From the NCBI GenBank assembly GCA_009602735.1, contig WELA01003863.1, forward strand, positions 274,484 through 313,684: 39,201 nt of DNA, given 5' to 3'. Source of the stretch: Mesotaenium endlicherianum (lineage: Eukaryota; Streptophyta; Zygnematophyceae; Zygnematales; Mesotaeniaceae). Below the pieces are notes generated by a model. That model was not told the DNA's origin. It did no database searches and worked only from the letters and a program-made list of their open reading frames with translations. The position numbers and the translations under genes were made by a program. This document shows positions 20,800 to 31,592 of the stretch, piece after piece (the first letter of the stretch is position 1; each line of letters starts with the position of its first letter).

Positions 20800-21784
20800 A
20801 TGTTCTTACTGCAAGGAAAAAGGTCATTGTGCACTCTCATGCCCCAAGAAGATGTCAAAAAACGGAGAGCGCCGGTAGGCCAGGAGCCTACCACCCCAAG
20901 ACCCACTTCACGAGAAGACCACAAGCCAAGTGAGGTGGAGACCCCCGTTAAAGAGGACGTTCCAGCCCCAATGAGTTTGAGAGGTTACCTTGGAGGAGAG
21001 AAGGCCCGCTTCTTGGTGGATAGCGGAGCTCAAGGTAACTTTATCACTGCAAATTATGCCACCAAGCACAGTATGACTATGGAACTCTTGACCACAACAA
21101 GGAGATTATGATGCACGACGGATTCTCCTACACTATCCCTTCCAAAAAGACGTATCCCTTGGCACTCTCTATCAAGTCCTTCAAGGATAGAGTAGTGTTC
21201 TCCCCCATGCAAATGGGCAAGTACGACGTCATCCTAGGGACGCCTTGGCTGACCAAGCACAACCTCCAAGTTGATTGGAGGGACGGTACCATCAAAATCA
21301 AGAACAACATCACTACAAGAATCTGCATCTTGCGCGCAATCCAGAATATTCAGACCCAAGACATCCAGAAGCCGGCACCCGAGATACTATTGTCCGCCCT
21401 CCAACACAAGAGACTTGTGAGGAAGGGACACGAGCTTATTTTGGCCTTGATCACGCCCAAAGACATCAAGAAAACATCGAGAGTCAAGAAGGCAACCCCG
21501 TTCCCAAGGAGATACAAGAAGTTTTGAAGGACTACAAAGAAGTATTCTCCCCGGAATTGTCCAAGGGCCTACCCCCCAAGAGATTAGTAAACCACGAGAT
21601 AGAGTTGGAGCCCAGAAGCAAGCCCATCTCTTGGCCTACGCTCAAGATGTCACACACGAAGTTAGACAAAGTCAAGAAGCCAATTAAGGAGCTACTGGAG
21701 CATGGCTTCATTCGACTTAGCAAGTCGCCCTTTAAAGCCCTGGTGCGTAGAAGGATGCTACCTTGAGGATGCGTGTGGACTATT
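20800..21784 (+). pseudogene. pol: 5' part of pol of element C (protease to early RT)
   Basis: Contains the protease motif [11 protein letters not shown], the linker, and the start of RT (LLEHGFIR, then a damaged form of [10 protein letters not shown]). Frame changes occur near 21085, 21472 and 21740. Homology to copy A ends at about 21784, within DYRALN. The next part of pol found is the integrase zinc finger at 29549. Confidence 0.9.
20857..20892 (+). promoter_or_regulatory. Programmed -1 frameshift signal (element C)
   Basis: A AAA AAC at 20857-20863, ten-base spacer, then hairpin GGTAGGC-CAGGA-GCCTACC at 20874-20892. Identical in layout to copy A, although nearby bases differ, including one in the spacer. 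Confidence 0.85.
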
Positions 21785-22066
21785 GTAATGAATCAGTATA
21801 TTGGTATATATAATATTTATTTACATATAATATTTAATTAAGTTCAGCCTGCTGAACTTTATTCAACATTCATTTTGCTGGACTTTGTATAATTACCAAT
21901 TTAATGACTCAGCCGAGAGCAGCAGGCTGAAGTCAATTTAGGTCAGCTTGCTGACACATTCTTTGACAGCCAGCTAATTTTTGTACTCGGTAGCTGCGAA
22001 CTGCCTAGATATGCATCTAAGTGTGATATGCTAGGTGAATGGCCAGATGACATCCTTCGGATAGAT
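21785..22066. repeat. Fragment of repeat family R, copy 1
   Basis: AT-rich start, then from about 21830 clear similarity to 34065-34315: shared words include GACACATTCTTTGACAG, GAACTGCCTAG, GTGTGATATGCT and GAATGGCCAGATGAC. Two diverged copies in one window show an interspersed repeat. No coding sequence is visible. It is cut on the right by the truncated LTR of G2. Confidence 0.75.
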
Positions 22067-22704
22067 ACCAAGTTGTGGCCCAAGGGAGCCACCGATCGGA
22101 ATCGAATCCGCGACCTCCCAGTCGTCGCGTCGCGATTCCAAAAATAGTCGTGAAGTCAAACGAAATATAATATGCAAAGTTACTTTGCATTTCAGCCGAT
22201 TCAAACCGGCGACCTTTCGTTTAAAACGTTCACACCTTACCGATTGGCCAAAGTAGTTATTATAACTACCGGTTCATGTCGAATTAATGTGTACGCGACC
22301 GCGCGAGCAATTGCGACTTTTCAAATAGTCGTGCAAACGCGAAAACGCCCGTTTGGCGTAAAATGGATTTTCGGAAACCGTCGAAAAGTCTCCTAAAGGC
22401 CAAACGGCGCGCTAGGAGCATTCGGCCGAATTGGTTATGTCCAATTCAATCGTTTTTTGTTGAACATGAACCAGTGCCCTAGGTGGTGACTCGAAGCACT
22501 CTAGTGCCTCACGTTGTGCAAGTATATATACTTGCAAGAGTCATTGTGAGTGCAACTCTCACAAGCACAAATTCTATTAGTTTTCATTTTCGCTTTCACA
22601 AGAATTGTGCATTTTCTTGAAGTTATTGTTATTTTTTTTTTTGCTAATATTAAATTATCCTTGATTACCGAGCAAAGATCCTTGTGGAAAGCAAAAACGT
22701 TACA
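22067..22704 (+). repeat. 5' LTR of G2, truncated
   Basis: Matches 28712-29340 of the complete LTR. It ends CGTTACA. The following TTGGTAACGGAACC could be the primer site but does not fit a normal tRNA 3' end well. Contains TATA-like GTATATATAC near 22521. Confidence 0.92.
22078..22260 (-). other. tRNA-like modules inside the G2 5' LTR (antisense)
   Basis: On the minus strand, module 1 has a B-box-like GGATTCGATTCC (near 22100). Module 2 has an A-box-like TGGCCAATCGG (near 22245) followed about 36 bases later by a B-box-like GGTTTGAATCG with a GCCG/CGGC stem. The tRNA fold is incomplete: the anticodon arm does not pair properly. These are probably tRNA-derived relics or mimics, not functional tRNA genes. 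Confidence 0.5.
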
Positions 22705-22753
22705 TTGGTAACGGAACCAATCTCGGTTTCTCCAAGGAATTTTATTTTTTTAA

Positions 22754-24058
22754 GTGATTGAAAAATATATTTTAGGGACAATACTTCGTCCTGGACGGTC
22801 ACCAATCCCAATTCTGCCCGACGCTCCAGTCGCTTCTTGTCTTCCGACGGGGAATTTTGTCACCCTCTTCCGGCGCTCTCTTGGCTTCCTTATGGAAGGC
22901 AAAATTGGTGCCAAGGCTGCTGCTGCTGCCGCCGCCGCTGCTCCAATTGCCGCTGCTGCTGCCGCCGCTGCTGCTGCTCTTATCGTCCCTGCTGTCAACG
23001 TCAACAATGCTGGCGGATTGCTCGCCGAACCACTATCGCCGCGCACCTTTCAACATACGATATTCCACCGCTTCACGACCTTGACAATTGACAATCAAAC
23101 CATGACTATGGCTTCGCATACCCTGTCAGATGTCATTACTAGCACTGAAAATCGTGTTAACACTGCTTAAGCAAATCACACAAAGTTGACGGACCTCGTC
23201 ACTCGTTTTGTTACGGCTATGGAAGCTCATTCCACTGTTGGTCCTTTTTTACAAGCTGCCCAGGGGATGCCGGGAACGTCCACCGCCGAAGGTACCAACT
23301 TCACTCAGCCCGCCATCCCTAGGCAAGCCGCGGCACCAACGCCTTCCTACAAGCCTTCCCCGCCTGAAAAGTTTCAGGGCGGCCCAGGCACTGATGTGCG
23401 TCGTTTTCTCAAGGAGCTGAGAACGTTCTTTGCGCTCGCGAAGGTCGCTCCCACTGACCAAGCCATGATGGCTTCCACCTTCCTCAAGGGGGACACTTCT
23501 CAATTGTGGCATGGCCAGGACAGGGGTCCTATGACCTTTGACGAGTTCTGTACTGAGTTACGTAGTTCCTCTGGACGCCACAACCCTTCCAAGTTAGCAC
23601 GTGACAAGTTACTTCAGCTGAAGCAGACGGGCACCATTGAAACTTATGCCAATAAGTTCCGTATTTTGGTGGTCCAAATAGTCGATATCCCAGTGGATGC
23701 CGGTACTCAGATTCACCTCTTTTGTCTGGGCCTCCAGCCGGAATATGCTACGCGTCTTAACGCAAATTCTGTTATGGGTTTAGAATGGACTGCAGTTAGT
23801 GATCTGATACGATACACTGAGACTTTAGCACAGGAGGAGCCGGTCGCACAGCCTAAACGTCAGCCTGTTCGTCCTTCACGTCCTCCACCCACCTTTCCTA
23901 GTTCTAGCCCGTCGGGACCAAAGCGGAACACTCCTTATTCAGGAGGCAACACTTCCAGATCATCCGGTCCCCCTCCCAAGATTAGCAAGATAAACAACAC
24001 TGAGGCTCATGCCCGCATGGTTGCGGAGGGTCTGTGTTTTGCATGCGGGAAGTCTTGA
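22754..24058 (+). pseudogene. gag: gag of G2, two internal stops
   Basis: A first segment (22754-23170) contains two alanine runs encoded by GCT/GCC repeats. After a TAA it continues in the same frame (23186-24058) with a capsid-like region (FQGGPGTDVRRFLKELRTF, SQLWHG) and a CCHC knuckle beginning CFACGKS. A TGA falls exactly inside the knuckle, before HTFSTC. This separates gag from the following sequence. The knuckle stop is a point change, not a normal terminus. Confidence 0.85.
22912..22982 (+). repeat. GCT/GCC trinucleotide tract encoding polyalanine in G2 gag
   Basis: Runs of GCT and GCC codons give nine and then ten alanines with a short break. In other frames it would give leucine or cysteine runs, so slippage is the likely origin. 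Confidence 0.85.
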
Positions 24059-24410
24059 CATACATTCTCAACATGCCCTTCAGCAAAGGGGCCGAGATAT
24101 GATCCCAGGGGGAAAGGCAAGGGGCCTTTAAAAGAGTAGCTCAGGAGCAAGTCGCAAAGCCTCCTTCTGAGCGGGTCACAACACTCCTTCGTGAGCAGGA
24201 AATTCTAGGTGCTTGTGCGAATGCACCCAAGGTTCTTGTTCTCTTAGGCATACCCGATATAAATATATTTCGTTCAAAATACATTGGTATGCAGGTGTTA
24301 AGCTTTGCCGAGTTCTTGGAGCTCAAGTGCATCCATGCTTGCATATTCTTGCACTTCCAACGGCATGACCCTAACGTTGAACGGTATTACGGACACTTGT
24401 CTCGTTTACG

Positions 24411-27400
24411 GTGATGCACAAGTGTTTTGCACCAATTTATATTGCTGCATTTACACACAAATGCAAGAAGTCTGAGCCAATCACTCAGTTTCCCGCCGGT
24501 TTGGCAATGCAAAATGGCATATTGGTAAAGAAACTCCATATTTCCCATTTTCCTCTCAAGGCGAGGACATTGCTTGTGATGCATAATGCTTCTTTGGCTT
24601 TAAGTATGACGTTTGAGAGTCACATCTCAGGCCGGTCATGTCTCATTGTCATAGATTCAGGAGCATCAAATAGCTTCATTAGTGCACGTATTGCGCTCAA
24701 AATGAAGTTGGTTCCTCTAAAGAAGGTTGAACAACTACGCGTTGGCGATGGTTCTTTAGCCCACCTTACAGGAACAATCAAGTTACCGCTTAAGGTACAG
24801 TCATACCATGGCAACGAAAAGTTATACGTCACGAACTTGCCCGATGGTGTTGATGCAATTTTGGGTAACACTTGGCTTACGCAAACAAGGGCATTGTTGG
24901 ACTACGGTCAACATACATGCATTGTTCGCAAGAAGGGGCACAAGATCACTCTTCGCTCTCTTAAGCCCGAAATGGAGTTAGAAAGTCCTAAGAGGACTCT
25001 TCTTTTGTCCGTTAAGCAAGCTCGGCGCTTGGCAAAGCGAGGTCAACATGTTTTCTACGGATTACTGAGACAAGCACCCTCAAAGGTTTCCGCTAAGTTC
25101 TTTACGGAAGAACCAATGTTGAAAATCCCTGATCATGTGGTGACCCTCACGACGGAACTGTCTGCTCTTTTGCAGAAGTAAAAGTCTGTGTTCCCACCTG
25201 ATATACCAGGCGGTTACCACTTGATCGGGGTATAATGCATACATTCCCTCTTGTTCCTGATGCTCAACCGACTTGGCGACCCATATATCGCTTAAGCCCG
25301 TTGGAGCTCCAGGAAACGAAGGACCAAATAACCGACTTGCTAGCCAAAGGATGGATTGAGCCGAGCTCGTCTCCATTTGGGGCGCCCATACTCTTTGTTC
25401 AACAGAAAGATGGGACCCTACGTATGTGCATTGATTATCGTGCGTTGAACAATATTACGGTCAAGAACCGGTATTCGTTGCCTCGAATTGATGATTTGTT
25501 TGATTCGTTCCAGGGAGCATGCGTGTTCTCCTCACTTGATCTAGCCCAGGGCTATCATCAAATTCAAATCACACCGGAGGACGTTCCCAAGACAGCATTT
25601 TGGACGCCTATTGGTCACTTCAAATACAAAGTCCTTAGTTTTGGACTTACCAATGTACCGGCGACATTCCAAAGCACAATGAATGACGTGTTTAGACCGT
25701 ACTTGGGTAAGTTCGTCCAGATTTACCTCAACAATATCCTTGTCTATTGAAAGTCAAAGGCCGAGCATTACAAGCACCTCGAGTTGGTGTTGCAATCCTC
25801 CGTGAGCAACAGCTGTACGCTAAGCTCAAAAAGTGTTTCTTCCTGATGGATGAAGTGTTGTACCTCGGACATATAGTGGGTTCGAAAGGGGTGCGCCCTG
25901 ACCCAGCCAAGATCGCGTGTGTCGCGGATTGGCCAGTCCCGAAAGATGTACATACCGTCCGTTCATTCCTTGGATTTGCGAATTGCTTTTGTAAGTTCAT
26001 GCAAGGCTATTCAGTGATGGCAGCGCCACTCACTGCTCTGACCAGGAAAGATGTGCCGTTCATTTGGAATGAAACCACACAACTTGCGTTTGAGCGCATT
26101 TCGTATTCCCTCACTCATGCGCCAGCTCTGTCATTAGCCGATCTCGACTTGCCTTACGAGGTAGTGGCGGGTGCGTCTGGTGTTGGGATCGGGGCTGTCC
26201 TGCTGCAGGCGAGCAAGCCTATCAATTTTGAGAGTCGAAAGCTGACCCCTGCAACAGAGCAGGAGCTCTGGGCAGTCATATACGCTTTAAAGACTTGGCG
26301 ATGTTATTTGGAAGGCTGCAAGGGTTTGACAGTGGTTACGGATCACTGCCCAAATACCTTCTTTCAAATTTAGCCAACGCTGTCAAAGCGACAGACGAGA
26401 TGGTCTGAGTTCTTACAACAATTCCACTTTAACTGGGCGTATCGCCCTGGTCGCAACAATGTTGCGGACCTTCTAAGTCGAATTCCTCAGCGTAACTTGC
26501 TGCTAGGGACCGTTGCGGGCATTAAAGAACAAAATGGTCAGGCTTCGAGGGTGGCCACCCTTGATTCTGCTGTACCCCCCCAGACGTCCGACGCACAACC
26601 GCCTGGCGACGCGGGCACACCCTGTTTGGATAACTCAGAAATCACTTGACCTGCATCAACTGTGTCACGAGGGCTATCTCAAAGATCCGTTTTTCCTAGA
26701 TCTCCAGGGTACTGGCTTGAACGGTGTAGCCGTAACGATGAACAGTATGGACAAAAGGAATGACCGCTCAAACTACACATTTGAGCAGGGTTTTTGGTGG
26801 CACAATGGGCGCATTGTGGTCCCAGAACGCCAAGTAAGATATGTGCTACTACGGGAAGCGCATGACTCTCCTCACTCGGGTCATCTTGGTATTACCAAAA
26901 CCAGTCAAGCGTTGCACCGAGGGTACACGTGGCCGTCCCGCAAGGTTGATGTTGCTGAGTACATCACCAACTGTGCGACTTGTCAGAGGAACAAGCCGAG
27001 CAATTCGTTGCCGGCTGGGAAGTTGCATCTCTTGGAACTTGCTGGTGCCCCATGGAAAAGCATTAGCCTCGACTTTGTTGTTGAATTGCCTACCACCGAA
27101 AGGGGACACAATGGGGTGTTGACGATCGTCAATCGTTTCACTAAGATGGTTCACTTTGTGGCCACTGAACCATCGCTTGATGTCGTTGAGAGCGCTCGTC
27201 TCTTCATGGATCACGTGTTCAAGTTACATGGTATGCCGAAAGAGATCAGAAGTAATCGTGATGGTAGATTTACGAGTCAATTTTGGCAAGAAGTTTGCTC
27301 GCATTTCTCACGAAACTTAAGATGTCGACCAGCTTCCATCCTCAGATCGATGGCCGAACAGAACGAATGAACCGCGTTCTTCAGCAATTCCTTAGGCATT

Positions 27401-28218
27401 ATGTGAATCCTCGCCATGATAACTGGGATACCCTCCATTCAGTTGCCGAGTTTGTCGTAAATAATGCTTACCAGGAAAGTGTTAAGGAGACTCCGTTTTT
27501 CCTCAACAATGGTAGACACCCGCACACTCCGCTGACGGTTGTCATTTCCCGTCAGATGGGGATGTCTAACATGAGAGTACCAAGTGCACGCCAATTTGTC
27601 CACTCTATTCAAGCGGTGCACAAATAAGCAAAGTTGGCTTTAGCAGCCGCCCGGGAACGGCAAAAGAAGTTGCTGATACGCACAGGAAAGAGTTGAGTTT
27701 TGATGTCGGCAATAAAGTATTTTTGCAAACTAAGAACTTGAAACTTTAGCACCCAGGAAAGCGCAAGCTTCTGCCTCGCTGGGTAGGCCCTAATCGTTAG
27801 CGCAAAGGTTGGACCTGTTGCCTACCGACTGGATTTGCCTAAATCCATGTGGCGAACGCATCCTGTGTTCCATGTCAGTTACTTGAAGCTGTTTAGGTCT
27901 GATGGCCACTATCAGCCACAAGCACCGGAATTGGAACTCGAACAAGATGACATAGCCTGGGATGTAGAAGAGGTCATTGGACACCGCTACACCCGTCATA
28001 AGCCTCCACGCGTGGAACTTTTGATTAAGTGGCTCGACTACGATTCCAGTTGGAATTCGTATGAACCGCAGGACAAAATCCTACATAATTGTAGCGACCT
28101 GGTTCAACAGTATTGGTTACGATGGGCTACAGCTCAGCAGCTCTGTACCACGGCAGGTGTGCTACCCGGTACAAGTCGTAAGCCAAGGAACAAACGCAAA
28201 AGGGACGCGGCCAAATAA
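24411..28218 (+). pseudogene. pol: pol of G2, inactivated (protease, RT, RNase H, integrase, chromodomain)
   Basis: Protease motif VIDSGASNSF near 24650. RT has DGTLRMCIDYRALN near 25420 and, at the catalytic position, YLNN in place of YLDD near 25730. RNase H has AGASGVGIG where TDASG is usual. Integrase has an intact HHCC finger (HDSPHSGHLG ... CATC), first catalytic D in SLDFVVEL, but SNRDGRF where SDRD is expected. The chromodomain (WDVEEVIGHRYT ... LIKWLDYD) ends at 28218. Stops lie at 25179, 25748, 26371 and 27625; frameshifts at about 25215, 27310 and 27670. The catalytic losses alone would abolish activity in RT, RNase H and integrase. Confidence 0.93.
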
Positions 28219-28344
28219 TCGCTTTTTTTCGTCACTGTTCGATGCAATCGTCCTTCGCTCGAACTGTGTTTCACACTCGCTACGGGCAAGTATTAACACA
28301 GAATACTTAAAAGACGATGCTTAACGCGGACGTTAAGTTCTTTT

Positions 28345-28357
28345 GAGGGGGGAGGAG
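28345..28357 (+). promoter_or_regulatory. Polypurine tract of G2
   Basis: GAGGGGGGAGGAG directly before the LTR start TGTAACG. Confidence 0.85.
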
Positions 28358-29340
28358 TGTAACGATCTGAGCTTTTTAGGCGTATTTATAATGTTTTTCT
28401 AATGACCTAAAAGACGTTAAACTTTTATTTTGTATGAGATTGCATGTTTATTGAATTATTTTGACACACACGTGTGCCGACTAATTCCCGGTCGATTGGC
28501 GAAACCACCCAAATACTATTGCAAAAAGAATCGTGAAGTGATTCGATTACTTCGCAAAAGTAGAACGTAATTAATCATTAAGTAATTTGATTAATTATGG
28601 CGGAATAACTTAATTAATTATGGATTGTTTAACTTATTTTGACTGTCACTATTTCGGATATTAACAGTCATTGTTTTCGATTAACGACGCGTCGCTAACC
28701 CAAAAGAAAACACCAAGTTGTGGCCCAAGGGAGCCACCGGTCGGAATCGAACCCGCGACCTCCCGGTCGTCGCGTCGCGATTCCGAAAATAGTCGTAAAG
28801 TCAAACGAAATATAATATGCAAAGTTGCTTTGCATTTCGGCGGATTCACACGACCTTTCGTTTAAAACGTTCACACCTAACCGATTGGCCAACGTAGTTA
28901 TTATAACTACCGGTTCATGTCGAATTAATGTGTACGCAACCGCGCGAGCAATTGCGACTTTTCAGAAAGTCGCGCGAACGCAAAAACGCCCGTTTGGCGC
29001 ATAACGGTTTGGAAACGGTCGAAAAGTCTCCTAAAGGCCAAACGGCGGGCTAGGAGCATTCGGCCGAATTGGTTATGTCCAATTCAACCGTTTTTTGTTG
29101 AACATGAACCATTGCCCTAGGTGGTGACTCGAAGCACTCCAGTGCCTCACGTTGTGCAAGTATATGTACTTGCAAGAGTCATTGTGAGTGCAACTCTCAC
29201 AAGCACAAATTCTATTAGTTTTCATTTTCGCTTTCACAAGGATTGTGCCTTTTCTTGAAGTAATCTTTATTTTTTTTTGCTAATATTAAATTATCCTTGA
29301 ATACCGAGCAAAGATCCTTGTGGAAAGCAGAAACGTTATA
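28358..29340 (+). repeat. 3' LTR of G2, complete
   Basis: 983 bp, starts TGTAACG and ends CGTTATA, where the 5' copy has CGTTACA. AT-rich in the first third. Its later part matches the truncated 5' LTR, with many single-base differences. Confidence 0.93.
28722..28900 (-). other. tRNA-like modules inside the G2 3' LTR (antisense)
   Basis: Minus-strand module 1 carries a perfect pol III B-box GGTTCGATTCC near 28750, in a context (GGTCGCGGGTTCGATTCC) typical of a tRNA T arm. Module 2 retains the A-box-like TGGCCAATCGG near 28885, but its B-box is damaged by a small deletion. Confidence 0.5.
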
Positions 29341-29548
29341 GGTAGGCAGGAGGCCATGAGTTTCTAAAAGAGAAGCTCTAGCCCTCAAGCTCGCCTCTTT
29401 CTTGTACCGTGAGTTAGTGTGCAACTATGGCACACTACGGCAAGTGAGTCAAGGGGTAAAGATGAGCAAACGGAATCCATTATAAGGGCAAAGATCGCTC
29501 CATAAATCTACACGCTTCCACCTATCTTTGATCATATATATATGGCGG
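29341..29548. other. Unassigned 208-bp segment between G2 and the integrase of element C
   Basis: No similarity to A, B, C, G2 or repeat R was recognised. It could be the remainder of whatever element G2 inserted into. No gene seen. Confidence 0.5.
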
Positions 29549-30823
29549 AGCTGTGACACATGCCAAAGAGTCAAGCCATCATCCCAAAAGGCGGGAGGAC
29601 TCCTCCAACCACTACCAATCCCGGAAAGGCAATGGACGGACATCTCAATGGACCTTATCGTGGACCTGCCCGTGACACCTCGAGGCCATAATGCAATACT
29701 CACGGTGGTGGACAGACTTATCAAGATGGCTCATTTTATTCCCACGACGACTAAAGCTACAGCACCACAACTTGCAAGACTCATCTTTGACAACATCTTC
29801 CGACTCCATGGACTACCATCAAGAATTGTGTCAGATAGAGATCCAAGATTCACAAGCCATTTCTGGAAAAATCTCTTCAAGAACTTGGGTACATCGCTGG
29901 ATATGTCTACTGCCTACCACCCACAATCAGATGGGCAAACCGAGCGTATGAATCGTACCCTAAAGACCTCTCTAAAGGCCTACGTGTCTACCCTCGAGCA
30001 AGACTGGGACATGTACTTGACCCCCCTCGAGTTTGCCTACAACAACACTACGCAGGCCTCTACCCAAGAGTCCCCATTCTTCCTCAACTATGGCTTCCAT
30101 CCGACCACGCCACTGAGCTTCACGGCTGGCCATGATGAAGTACCTGCAGCCACAGATTTTATGGAGACATTAGAAGCAGCCCTTACAGCAGCGAAGAAAG
30201 CTCTACAACACGCGCAAGATGCTCAAGCAAGAGTGGCGAACAGATCCAGAAGAGAAATTACGTACAGAGTGGGTGACAACGTGTTACTATCATCCAAGAA
30301 CATTTCCCTGAACAACAGGCCTGCCGGCAGCAAGTTCTCTCCCAAGTATTTGGGACCCTTCAAGATTATCCAGCAAGTCAACCCCGTTGCTTTCAAGCTA
30401 GAACTTCCCCAGACTATGCACATCGACCCCGTATTCCACGCTTCCCTCTTCAAGCCATATGTGCAACCCGACAACAAGTTCCCAGGACGTGTGACAACCC
30501 CACCAGCCCCAACAATAGTGGATGATCATTTGGAGTACGAAGTGGAAGACATAGTGGCTATGAGAAATTTCAGGAGACAGCAGCAATACTTGATCAAGTG
30601 GAAAGGATATCCAGATTCGGAGAATAGTTGGGTGGCGGCGCACTACCTTGACAAAGTTCAGAGAAAGTTGAAGCGCTTCCATGCTGCCAACCCCCATCTT
30701 GGACCAGCCCCAAGTCTCTCTACTAGAAGCCCGAAGACTTCAGGGAGGCAGCCTGCCACCATCAAGAAGCAGCAGAAGACCCCTTGGATGCAGCCTGCAA
30801 GAACAAGAAAGAGGAAAAATTGA
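29549..30823 (+). pseudogene. pol: 3' part of pol of element C (integrase core and chromodomain), open frame
   Basis: Starts inside the integrase zinc finger (SCDTCQRVKPSS) and is open to the TGA at 30821-30823. It retains the integrase catalytic residues ([21 protein letters not shown]) and a complete chromodomain. It differs from copy A at only a handful of residues, for example DRLIKM for DRLTKM. It has no start or upstream pol, so it cannot make a normal polyprotein. Its good condition contrasts with the damaged left half of the same element. Confidence 0.92.
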
Positions 30824-31592
30824 CATTAGACACTCTTCTCTTCTTGCAGTTTCTGGACAGAAAGCTAAAACTGCTACTGGCGATAGGTCTCTGCATAATA
30901 AATTCTGAAAATTTACCTGGCTGTTGTCCATGAGTAGCCGGTCATTTAGAGTTCAAGTTTGCTCAATTTGGAGCACTGGTGAGTGAGATATGATGCTCTA
31001 AGTAGAAGGGGGTCAGGCTGCTGGCATTGTTAGGGCAGAATATGCCTTCTGACATTGTGCCCTCCCCTGAACTTGGAATGCTCTGAAACTCAAGAATCTG
31101 GTAGAACATGTTACAGCGCCCATTTTGAGACTTAGTTTGCAGATTTTGGAGAAGTAGAAAAGGACTCATGATTTTCAGAAGTTTCTGCACAGGTTTGGAG
31201 GAGTGCCTACTCTCTCAGCTCTCAACGTCCCTCCAGAAATCAGAATGCTCTCAAATTTGGTGACCGGGTAGAGTTCTTTGACGCGGTCCGTTTGGCACTC
31301 AAATTTTCAGATTTAAAGCAGTTCTGTGGACGCTATGAATTTTTGAATTTATGGCAGATTTTGGGCCAACTTGTACAATTTTCTTTATCATCAAGGAGTT
31401 GGCTAGCCAATAAGGTCACACCACCCACGGCCTTGCCTAGTCTACCTTACATGTGTAGCACCTGACTTGGCGCCTTGGACTAGTCCTCTTCACATGTGTG
31501 GCATCTGACTTGAAACTGTTGACTAGTTTGCTCCACATGTGTAAGACCTGACTTGACGCGCCGAGACGTCGCTTTTTCTATCGGGGGGGTGA
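30824..31592 (+). other. 3' untranslated region and polypurine tract of element C
   Basis: Nearly identical to 16500-17268. Contains the triple 43-bp repeat with ACATGTGT at 31449, 31492 and 31535, and ends in CGGGGGGGTGA before the LTR. Confidence 0.88.

Larger units (their letters stand above)
19621..20878 (+). pseudogene. gag: gag of element C, frameshifted
   Basis: Starts MADPQDQQQ like copy A and ends with the CCHC knuckle CSYCKEKGHCALSC and a TAG at 20876-20878. Frame breaks lie near 19675 and near 19868 (one base missing in the AAGTGGG-TTGG context). N bases at 20405 and 20710 sit between short duplicated segments. Only one of the two N-terminal 25-residue repeats is present. The capsid core is otherwise well preserved. 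Confidence 0.9.
22067..29340 (+). mobile_element. Ty3/gypsy chromodomain element G2, defective
   Basis: A family distinct from A/B/C. Order: 5' LTR lacking its first 354 bp (22067-22704), gag, protease, RT, RNase H, integrase, chromodomain, polypurine tract (28345-28357), complete 3' LTR (28358-29340). LTR borders are TGTAACG...CGTTACA. Coding regions carry several stops, frameshifts and active-site substitutions, so the copy is dead. Because the 5' LTR end is missing, no target duplication can be read. Confidence 0.93.

Noticed and set aside
22078..22260. Functional tRNA gene in the G2 LTR
   Set aside because: Only parts of a tRNA are present; the D and anticodon arms do not pair well, and the module is damaged in the second LTR.
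24056..24058. TGA inside the G2 zinc knuckle as possible recoding
   Set aside because: G2 carries many other stops and lost catalytic residues, so simple decay is sufficient.
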